Shown: one piece after another, positions 57,784-64,000 of the stretch
Numbering within the stretch: the stretch's first letter is position 1
Layout: each line of letters begins with the position of its first letter
Source: Glutamicibacter sp. JL.03c
Lineage (GTDB): Bacteria > Actinomycetota > Actinomycetes > Actinomycetales > Micrococcaceae
Reading direction: 5' to 3'
Assembly: GCF_025854375.1 (NCBI RefSeq)
Contig: NZ_CP107575.1
Span: 2,294,001-2,358,000, forward strand
Length of the DNA stretch: 64,000 bases
Program-made: the position numbers and the translations under genes
The notes under the pieces: model-generated
What the model saw: only the letters and a program-made list of their open reading frames with translations
Told to the model about the DNA's origin: nothing
The model's database searches: none

Positions 57784-57833
57784 AAGCCCTCGGGCGGTAA
57801 GCGATCTTTTGATCAACTACCACCCGAGGGCTT
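57784..57833. terminator. bidirectional terminator between convergent genes
   Basis: AAGCCCTCGGGCGGTA pairs with TACCACCCGAGGGCTT, allowing G-U pairs. The loop contains a nested GATCTTTTGATC. Sequence TTTCTTCT follows on the plus strand. It serves the YbdK-type gene, and possibly the MarR gene coming from the other side. Confidence 0.82.
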
Positions 57834-57852
57834 TCTTCTGCTCTGTCAACGC

Positions 57853-58326
57853 CTAGTCGCGGAAGCGCTCTTCAATCTGCTCTGAGAATCGCAGGAGAAG
57901 TGAAGCCAGTTCCGTGACATCCTGCAGTTCCCATGTGGCAAAGAGGTCATGGTAATCAGCACGAGTTGAACCCTTGATTTCCTGGAATCTCTTGATGGCC
58001 ATATCTGTGGGGCTAACCAAATAGACCCGCGCATCATGCTGAGAACGCTCCAGCTGGATAAGATCCCACTGCTTGAGATCTTTGAGCTGTCGAGATACTA
58101 CGGACTTATCCATATGACAACCGGCAACCAATTCGGAAACGGTCAGATCCGCATCAGGCCGACTCACGGCACTGAGCAGGACTGCGCGCAGTACCGAGAA
58201 ACCTGCTCCACGCAGTTCCGGATGGAACAGCCTGGCATTGCGTGCCATGCGTCCTTTGAACGCGGGAGCCAGACGGGCAAAGGCCGCCTCGATATCATCT
58301 AGCGCTGCACCGTGCACGTGGTTCAC
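57853..58326 (-). CDS. MarR family transcriptional regulator
   Basis: This 157-residue winged-helix repressor shows LTVSELVAGCHMDKSVVSRQ (recognition helix), LKDLKQWDLIQLERSQHDAR and YLVSPTDMAIKRFQE (wing). The GTG start overlaps the stop of the MFS gene by 4 bases (GTGA), so the pump and its regulator are made together. It most likely binds the repeat at 60610-60653 and is relieved by a pump substrate. Confidence 0.9.
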   Translation of the reverse strand: MNHVHGAALDDIEAAFARLAPAFKGRMARNARLFHPELRGAGFSVLRAVLLSAVSRPDADLTVSELVAGCHMDKSVVSRQLKDLKQWDLIQLERSQHDARVYLVSPTDMAIKRFQEIKGSTRADYHDLFATWELQDVTELASLLLRFSEQIEERFRD

Positions 58327-60617
58327 GACTCGTCACCTCGGGTTTGCCCTGCCGCACCGCCTGCTGCTTCCTTGTTGGCTGGCGATGGCTTGATAGGCTC
58401 TTCAGCAGCCCCTGATTCTGGGCTGTTTGCCTGAGCTGCGTGGCGCCCCTGGATGCGGCTCACCGCACGGCGCTCGGCACGAGCCTGCAGTTGCAGTTCA
58501 CGCTGAACACGCTCGGTGTCGTTTACACGCTCCCCCAGCACGTTCAAACGCAGGTCGTAAGACTTCAACGCCTGAACAACGTCGCCAACCTGCTCTTCAA
58601 TCTGAGCGTGGGCAGCACGTGCCTTGTCCAGAGTGGACTGGAGTTCTTCCACCATGAACTCGACACGAGCGGACTCATGGTGGGCATCGATCTCTGCCGC
58701 TTCAAGTGGCTGGGAGATGGTTGGCTCAGTGCCCGGCTGGTGGATGTCGGTGTAGGTGTCAGCACCTGGCTGAGCGCTTCGAGTGCGCATGACCTGTTCG
58801 ACGAGGTCACGCTCGTCCATGCGGCGGGCTTGTTGCACCTGGCGGCGAGCCTCGCTCAGTTCATCCTCCGATGGCAGAGTAATCGCGCCGGTGGCAACGA
58901 GTTCCTCGTAGCCACGGCCACCGCGTTCAGCTGGTTCAAGTGCGGAAAGTTCTCCACCCAATTCCTCTTCAATCTGCTCCGAAGCAGTCTTCTTGGACAG
59001 TGGCTTATTAGGCAGGAAGATTGCACAGATCAAGGTGACGATAGCCAGCGGCACAACCAGCAAGAACAGGAAGGCGATGGACTGGCCGTAAGAGCTTTCC
59101 ACAATGTTGCGTACCGGTTCGCACAAATCATTGATTGCAGGAACAGTACCGCTAGATAGGGACTTAAGGCTGTCTGCGCAGTCTGGATTATCAACCAAGA
59201 GCTGTGGAACACCGGTAGCCTTGTTGATCTCTTCAACCACATTGGCCAGACCGTCTTTCATCTTGTCGGCGACTTGAGTACCCAAGACCGAACCAAGTAC
59301 CGAAACACCGATGGTTCCTCCAAGGCTACGGAAGAAGGCGATAGCGCCAGAACCGGCACCGATCATGCGCGGTGGCAGGGAGTTCTGGGTAACCAGAACC
59401 AGGTTCTGCATCAGCACACCTGAGCCCAGACCCAGCAGGAACATTCCAAGGTCAACGAACCACAGTGGGGTGTCGTAGTCGATACGCGACATCAGGTAGA
59501 GGCCAACGCTCAAGACAACGCCGCCACCGACAACGTACTTCTTCCAGCGGCCTGTGCGCGAGATCAGCTGGCCAACGATGATGGCACCGAACATGGAGCC
59601 AAGAACCATTGGCAGGGTCTGCAGACCTGCGTGGGTAGGAGTGAAACCGCGCGCAAGCTGTAGGTACTGGCTCAGGAAGACCGAGGTACCGAACATGGTG
59701 ACGCCCACGGCGATCGAAGCGATCGATGCCAGAGCGAAGGTGCGTTGTGCGAACAGGCGGATTGGGATGATTGGTTCTTTGACACGCAGTTCCCAGAACA
59801 CGGTAGCGATGATCAGCACGCCGGCCGCAGCGACCATAGTGATGCTCTGCGAGGAATTCCAAGCGAATCCACCGGAATCAGAGTCCTTGCCGCCAAGGCT
59901 GATCCAGATCAGCAGCAGGCTGATACCGGCAATGATCAAGGCTGAACCCAGGAAGTCAATCTTGACATCCTTCCGCACGTGCTTGATGCGCAAGGTGGCC
60001 TGAATCAGGATCAATGCGCCAACGGCGAATGGTACACAGACGAAGAAGCACCATTCCCAGCCCCAGCTATCGGCTATAACGCCGCCTAGCAGCGGACCGC
60101 CAATCTGGCCGACAGCCATGACGGCACCCATGATGCCCATGTACTTGCCACGCTCGCGAGGCGAAATGATGTCTGCGATCACCACTTGGACCAGGGCCAT
60201 CAGACCACCGGTACCAATGGACTGGACCAGGCGCCAGCCGATGAGCCATGACATGGCACCTTCGTGGGAGTCGCCACCGATCTGGCTGGAGAAGCCAGCC
60301 GCTACGGTACCGACTACGAAGATGATCAAGGCAATTTGCAGCATCGCCTTGCGGTTGAAGATATCTGAGAGCTTGCCCCAGATCGGGGTAGTGACGGTCA
60401 TGGAGAGGAAGGCCGCAACCAGTACCCAGGTGTACTGGGTATTCGTGCCGTGCAGGTCGGCAACGATCAATGGCATTGGCGTTGCGATCACCGTCGATGA
60501 CACCAATACGGTGAACATCGCGGCCATCAGGCCTGAAATGGAAAGCATTACCTGCGCCGGCTTCATGGCGGCTGCAGGTTTTGCCTCGGTTTCTAAGGGC
60601 GGTGCAGAAGTTGACAT
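58323..60617 (-). CDS. DHA2 (EmrB/QacA) MFS exporter with long cytosolic tail
   Basis: This 764-residue drug/proton antiporter type protein has about 14 membrane helices in residues 20-545, with motif A GKLSDIFNRKAM and motif C AVGQIGGPLLGGVIADSWGW. An extracellular loop near residues 455-505 holds two cysteines. Then comes an unusual 200-residue hydrophilic tail with predicted coiled coil (EFMVEELQSTLDKARAAHAQ, SYDLRLNVLGERVNDTERVQ), absent from standard EmrB proteins. No strong ribosome site precedes the ATG. The transcript may be leaderless. Confidence 0.88.
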   Translation of the reverse strand: MSTSAPPLETEAKPAAAMKPAQVMLSISGLMAAMFTVLVSSTVIATPMPLIVADLHGTNTQYTWVLVAAFLSMTVTTPIWGKLSDIFNRKAMLQIALIIFVVGTVAAGFSSQIGGDSHEGAMSWLIGWRLVQSIGTGGLMALVQVVIADIISPRERGKYMGIMGAVMAVGQIGGPLLGGVIADSWGWEWCFFVCVPFAVGALILIQATLRIKHVRKDVKIDFLGSALIIAGISLLLIWISLGGKDSDSGGFAWNSSQSITMVAAAGVLIIATVFWELRVKEPIIPIRLFAQRTFALASIASIAVGVTMFGTSVFLSQYLQLARGFTPTHAGLQTLPMVLGSMFGAIIVGQLISRTGRWKKYVVGGGVVLSVGLYLMSRIDYDTPLWFVDLGMFLLGLGSGVLMQNLVLVTQNSLPPRMIGAGSGAIAFFRSLGGTIGVSVLGSVLGTQVADKMKDGLANVVEEINKATGVPQLLVDNPDCADSLKSLSSGTVPAINDLCEPVRNIVESSYGQSIAFLFLLVVPLAIVTLICAIFLPNKPLSKKTASEQIEEELGGELSALEPAERGGRGYEELVATGAITLPSEDELSEARRQVQQARRMDERDLVEQVMRTRSAQPGADTYTDIHQPGTEPTISQPLEAAEIDAHHESARVEFMVEELQSTLDKARAAHAQIEEQVGDVVQALKSYDLRLNVLGERVNDTERVQRELQLQARAERRAVSRIQGRHAAQANSPESGAAEEPIKPSPANKEAAGGAAGQTRGDES

Positions 60618-60653
60618 TACTCAACCATCTAAAAAAGGTTGAATATTGTCAAC
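60610..60653. promoter_or_regulatory. 44-bp inverted-repeat operator overlapping promoter and start of the DHA2 gene
   Basis: GTTGACATTACTCAACC and GGTTGAATATTGTCAAC match at 15 of 17 positions around a 10-base centre. On the reverse strand one arm contains TTGACA, a perfect -35 box, and the other arm contains the start codon of the exporter gene. A MarR dimer pair bound here would block transcription. The regulator is assigned from operon context. Confidence 0.7.
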
Positions 60654-60875
60654 TTCTTATTTGAACCCGGACGCTGGTGGAAAATTGCATTGTCAGGCTA
60701 TTTATTACGCTGATTTCCGGGGGTCGCGCCCCAATGCCAACCCGCCCGCCAATCGATACGGGAAAGCAAAATGTCGCCAAGCTCACAGGGCATTTTCCTG
60801 AATGAATCCACAAAGGAAAACGTCCGCTGGGAATTTGCCCAGCCAGCGCCGGAACAGCAATGACCGTCTTGGCGG

Positions 60876-61550
60876 CTATGGCATCCAGCTCATGCAGTAG
60901 TCAAGATTCTCGATCACGGTTCTGGCCGCGGCTTCAGGGTCTCTGGCTTCGATGGCGTCGACCAGAGTTTCATGCCCCTCGCGCAGGCATCCATCAAACC
61001 CCTCGGCGAGCCGCTGGACCATCTTGGCACCGTGGAAAACATCGCCGAAGCCCTCGTAGATTTCATGCATCAGCGGGACGCCGGAGGCGCGCGCCACTTC
61101 CAGATGAAACTGCCAATCGGCCTGCGACCAGGCCTGGAAATCCCGAGCCTTCCACGCTTCATCGCGTTGCGCCAGGAGCGCGCGCAAAAGCTGGACAACT
61201 TGCGCATCGGCTGCGTGGGCGGCGAGCCTCGCCGATTGGGTGTCGAGGGCAAAACGAACCTGCAGCACGTCACGGTCCGAGTGCTCGCGGTAAATCCGCT
61301 GCGCGGTGCCGCTGATCTCATTGGTGGCCCGAACGTAGGTCCCGTCGCCCCGGCGGACTTCGAACATGCCGGTGCGCGCCAAGGCCTTGATGGCTTCGCG
61401 CAGGGTACCGCGCGAAATGCCGAACTCCGTCATCAGCTCGGGCTCGGAAGGAATGCGCTCGCCAACGGGCCAGCGCCCCTGGGCTACCCCGTCTTGCAGC
61501 TTGGCGGCTACTTCATCGGCCAGGGGCCGCCGCATCGGCGTGGCACTCAT
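60876..61550 (-). CDS. GntR/FadR family transcriptional regulator (FCD domain)
   Basis: This 224-residue regulator has an N-terminal winged helix (RRPLADEVAAKLQDGVAQG, GERIPSEPELMTEFGISRGT) and an all-helical FCD ligand-binding domain with Asp/His metal ligands in VRFALDTQSARLAAH, WQFHLEVARASG and EGHETLVDAIEARDP. FadR-type proteins sense small organic acids. Start overlaps the CynX-type MFS gene stop by 4 bases. It probably represses its operon at 62823-62844. Confidence 0.9.
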   Translation of the reverse strand: MSATPMRRPLADEVAAKLQDGVAQGRWPVGERIPSEPELMTEFGISRGTLREAIKALARTGMFEVRRGDGTYVRATNEISGTAQRIYREHSDRDVLQVRFALDTQSARLAAHAADAQVVQLLRALLAQRDEAWKARDFQAWSQADWQFHLEVARASGVPLMHEIYEGFGDVFHGAKMVQRLAEGFDGCLREGHETLVDAIEARDPEAAARTVIENLDYCMSWMP

Positions 61551-62818
61551 GCCTGCCCCTTCTCGGATGCCGCATCCACCTCAACGAGGTACCTTGATTC
61601 ATGATCCTGTCGAAGGCCCCCGAGCTTGTAGCAGAACAGCAGCTGCACCACGGCGCAGGCAAGGATGATCACCAAACCGGTCGTCCATGATCCCAGGGCG
61701 CCTTGCATGATCCCCAGTGCAAAGGGGCCGATAGCGGCAATCAGGTAGCCAACCGATTGCGCCACCGTCGATAGGGCCGTGGTTTCTTCCGCGCTTCCCC
61801 CGCTGCGGCTGAGCATCAGCATGACCAGCGGGAACACGCCGAATCCAAGCCCGATCAATAGCGAGGTAAGCAGCGACAATTCCACCGGCAAGAACAGCAA
61901 GGCAGCGAAGCCCAAGACTGAGCAACTGGCGGTCAATACGAAAGCTGCGCGTTGCAGCCCCGGCTTCGAAGCCATCCAGAGCACCGCCAGGACGGCAAGA
62001 ATGCTGACCCCCTGAACGATTCCCAGCATCAAGCCCGCGGTGACCGGTTCCAGCCCCCTCGATATCAGGATGTGGGGCAACCAGCTGACCACCGTGTAGA
62101 CCAGCAAGGACTGGATGCCGAACACTGTGGTGAAGAGCAGGCCCTTGCGCGTAGCCAGCAAGGCCCAGGGAGAGACGTGAGCACCTGGAGAGACGGTGGT
62201 CCGCTTGCTCGAGAACGCCAGCGGCATGAAGACCAGCAGTGCCATGAGGGCCGGAATTGCCCACAGTGCCAAAGCTGTTGTCGGCGAACCTGCCTTGGCG
62301 GCCAGCGGGACGCTGATCGATGAGGCCAGGGTTGCTCCAATGGACATGGTTGTCGTGTAGGCCGCCGTCATCGAAGCCGCGCGGTTCCCATGATATTGGC
62401 GGATGAACGAGGGCATGGAGACATTGCAAACAGCCAGCCCGCACATGCCTACTACGGTTCCTCCCAGCAGGGCCCACGTTGAATCAGCCACGCGCAGCGC
62501 CAATCCGGCCGCAAGCATCAACAAGGAGAGGGCGATTCCAAGTTCAAGGCCTGTCCGCCGGAGCACCGTGCTGGTCGCTGCCCCAGCCACCGCAAAGCAC
62601 AACACCGGGATGGTCGGCAGCAGCGAGGCAACAAAGGTCCCATACCCCAGCAGCTCCTGCAGGTCATGGAACAGCGGCGATGCCGACGCAATTCCCATGC
62701 GCAGATTCAGGCCGACAAGGATGACGGCCACGACCGCGAGGAGATTCGCCCTCCATGCGGGCTTCAGGGCTTCTTGAACTGCTGGCTGGTTCGATGGTCC
62801 AGCTGAATTAACACTCAC
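61547..62818 (-). CDS. CynX/NimT family MFS transporter
   Basis: This 423-residue transporter has about 12 helices and the family start VVAVILVGLNLRMGIASASP, typical of CynX/NimT (cyanate, 2-nitroimidazole) proteins. The first gene of an operon with the FadR-type regulator, it is divergent from the fumarylacetoacetate-hydrolase family gene. The neighbours suggest an organic acid or related small substrate, which is inference only. Confidence 0.88.
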   Translation of the reverse strand: MSVNSAGPSNQPAVQEALKPAWRANLLAVVAVILVGLNLRMGIASASPLFHDLQELLGYGTFVASLLPTIPVLCFAVAGAATSTVLRRTGLELGIALSLLMLAAGLALRVADSTWALLGGTVVGMCGLAVCNVSMPSFIRQYHGNRAASMTAAYTTTMSIGATLASSISVPLAAKAGSPTTALALWAIPALMALLVFMPLAFSSKRTTVSPGAHVSPWALLATRKGLLFTTVFGIQSLLVYTVVSWLPHILISRGLEPVTAGLMLGIVQGVSILAVLAVLWMASKPGLQRAAFVLTASCSVLGFAALLFLPVELSLLTSLLIGLGFGVFPLVMLMLSRSGGSAEETTALSTVAQSVGYLIAAIGPFALGIMQGALGSWTTGLVIILACAVVQLLFCYKLGGLRQDHESRYLVEVDAASEKGQA

Positions 62819-62822
62819 TCCT

Positions 62823-62844
62823 AAACATTAGACGTTTGATGTTT
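62823..62844. promoter_or_regulatory. candidate GntR/FadR operator
   Basis: AAACAT-N10-ATGTTT, with an inner GACGTTTGAT, is a near-symmetric inverted repeat 5 bases upstream of the CynX-type MFS start. Position and symmetry fit a FadR-type dimer site controlling the transporter-regulator operon. Confidence 0.55.
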
Positions 62845-63017
62845 GAGAACGCGATTCTTGTGACTGGCATTACTTCAAGCCTGCGAGTGGACCCCCGCAG
62901 AATGTGGGAACGAAGGCGGCTCGCTAGCCCGTGGCCATGACCCGTAAAGCACTCTTCCCAGTAAACAAAACATCGCCAACCAAAGGATCATCCTGGTTCA
63001 GTAGGTAGGATTCGAAT

Positions 63018-63851
63018 ATGCCTGAAGCCGTTTTCCGAATTGCGCGTGTTCGCCCCAAAGACAGTGAACCATCAGCAATCGCCGAACAATTTTTTGTCCG
63101 CAATGACGCTGCTGATTTCGACTCTGCGCAAGGGCGCACGTGGAAAGTCATCGCATCACCATTTCCTGGCTCGCGAGCGAATCAGAATAGCCCTGCACGC
63201 CCAGGCTGGCACATCGATGATCTGGTAGCCGAAGAGCAGTTTGATCTGCTATCCCCCTGCAACCCAACGAACATCTTCGGGATGGCGCACAACACCGGGG
63301 CACCAGGCCGCGCCTTGCCGCCACAAGCCTTCCACAAGGCAACCAGCTCGGTCGTGGGCCCTTTCGACGCCATAGAACTGGCCGATAGCGGTGCACGTGT
63401 TGATCCGGAAGCGGAGTTGGCAATCGTCATTGGCCGGCCCGCCAAGAACCTCACGCTGGAAAATGCCCGTGAAGCAGTTCTCGGTGTGACCATCGGCAAT
63501 GACGTGACGGATCGAGACGCTCAAAAAGCTGATGATCTGTGGATCAGCGCCAAGAGCCCTGATACCTTCACTCCGGTGGGCCCGTGGATAGTTGCCGGTT
63601 TAGATGACAGCGATCTGGAAGTCGGCATCGTGCACAATGGCGAGGCGCTTGAAACCTCGACCACTCAGAATCTCGGGTGGGGTGTTGAAGAGATCCTGGT
63701 CTACCTCAGCGGATTCATGACCCTGCAACCGGGTGATCTCATCTTGACCGGTTTCCCCGCCAAGTCCCGACCAATTGCTGCGGGCGATGAAGTTATTTGC
63801 AAGATCCAGGGCATTGGGGAGCTGGAGAATCCAGTAGTTCAGGCCAGCTGA
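63018..63851 (+). CDS. fumarylacetoacetate hydrolase family protein
   Basis: This 277-residue FAH-superfamily enzyme acts on C-C bonds of diketo or oxaloacetate-like acids. The metal-binding set is present as DPEAELAIVIGRPAKNLT, GNDVTDRDAQKADD and AKSPDTFTPVGPWI, and the end reads LTGFPAKSRPIAAGDEV with GIGELENPV. Likely functions include oxaloacetate decarboxylation, acylpyruvate hydrolysis or isomerisation in aromatic degradation. Divergent from the CynX/GntR operon and possibly under the same control. Confidence 0.88.
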   Translation: MPEAVFRIARVRPKDSEPSAIAEQFFVRNDAADFDSAQGRTWKVIASPFPGSRANQNSPARPGWHIDDLVAEEQFDLLSPCNPTNIFGMAHNTGAPGRALPPQAFHKATSSVVGPFDAIELADSGARVDPEAELAIVIGRPAKNLTLENAREAVLGVTIGNDVTDRDAQKADDLWISAKSPDTFTPVGPWIVAGLDDSDLEVGIVHNGEALETSTTQNLGWGVEEILVYLSGFMTLQPGDLILTGFPAKSRPIAAGDEVICKIQGIGELENPVVQAS

Positions 63852-63872
63852 GAATCTGTTTCAAGGCGTGGA

Positions 63873-64000
63873 TCAATGATTCCTCATGGAGTCACGTTCG
63901 ATGAGCGGCATATCAATCTGATGCTCGCCAGCCTCCAGGCTTCCCGCGAGCAGCAACGCGACAGCAAGAGCACTCATTTCCTCATAGGGGAGCCGGATAG
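63873..64000 (-). CDS. LacI family transcriptional regulator, C-terminal end only
   Basis: The last 41 codons of a reverse-strand gene read IRLPYEEMSALAVALLLAG and end PLIERDSMRNH, followed by TGA. This is the characteristic tail of LacI/GalR repressors (R-x-P-x2-E-M-G/S...LIERDS). The DNA-binding part lies beyond the window edge. Converges on the FAH-family gene with 21 bases between. Confidence 0.82.
   Translation of the reverse strand, partial: IRLPYEEMSALAVALLLAGSLEAGEHQIDMPLIERDSMRNH

Overview
The window reads as chromosomal DNA of a moderately high-GC actinobacterium, most likely a member of the Micrococcaceae (Arthrobacter/Glutamicibacter type). Evidence for this is the trio MSMEG_4193-type phosphatase / DUF3090 / SCO1664-type protein, a mycothiol-type DinB protein, a GuaB3 paralogue beside true GuaB, a CIRCE-controlled groES-groEL pair, and frequent GTG starts and ATGA/GTGA overlaps. 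No rRNA, tRNA or CRISPR array was recognised. The species is an inference.

Layout. 0-3.6 kb: a frameshifted acetyltransferase, a cysteine-less HesB-like protein, an AlkC-type DNA glycosylase, a CDP-alcohol phosphatidyltransferase and a 2'-5' RNA ligase-like protein. 3.9-7.3 kb: a fatty-acid-type degradation cluster (alpha/beta hydrolase lacking catalytic residues, thiolase, acyl-CoA dehydrogenase). 7.3-12.2 kb: an unknown protein, a metallo-beta-lactamase-fold hydrolase, the three-gene actinobacterial cluster, an acetyltransferase with a premature stop, a methyltransferase and the 3' remnant of a glyoxalase-family gene. 12.2-17.7 kb: an accessory island that begins next to that remnant. It holds an A/T-richer two-gene unit (QueC-like enzyme plus MFS exporter) and a Tn5053/Tn552-like transposon (frameshifted serine resolvase, DDE transposase, AAA+ ATPase).

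17.8-32.5 kb: housekeeping genes (ychF, ispH, xseA-xseB, PPK2-type kinase, alanine-type aminotransferase, 5-formyltetrahydrofolate cyclo-ligase) mixed with a cell-wall deacetylase, a betaine-type binding lipoprotein, Nudix, Lrp, acetyltransferases and a SAF-domain protein. 32.5-43.2 kb: a very long helicase-like protein whose ATPase motifs are degenerate, guaA, a DUF3817 membrane protein, SURF1, guaB3 and a BtrH-like protein. 43.5-51 kb: a TetR/acetyltransferase/MFS cluster, VanZ, guaB and a membrane acyltransferase. 51-57.7 kb: groEL-groES, a lysine-type permease, a THUMP-like methyltransferase and a YbdK-type ligase. 57.8-64 kb: two transporter-plus-regulator operons (DHA2 MFS/MarR and CynX-type MFS/GntR), each with a good inverted-repeat operator, then a fumarylacetoacetate-hydrolase family enzyme and the end of a LacI regulator.

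Two themes stand out. First, several genes are visibly decaying or interrupted (two GNAT genes, the glyoxalase remnant, the resolvase). Second, several intact proteins keep a family fold but lack the textbook catalytic residues (alpha/beta hydrolase, HesB-like, GuaB3, BtrH-like, helicase-like). The best candidate for an undescribed function is the QueC-like/MFS pair, which has no other deazaguanine gene near it.
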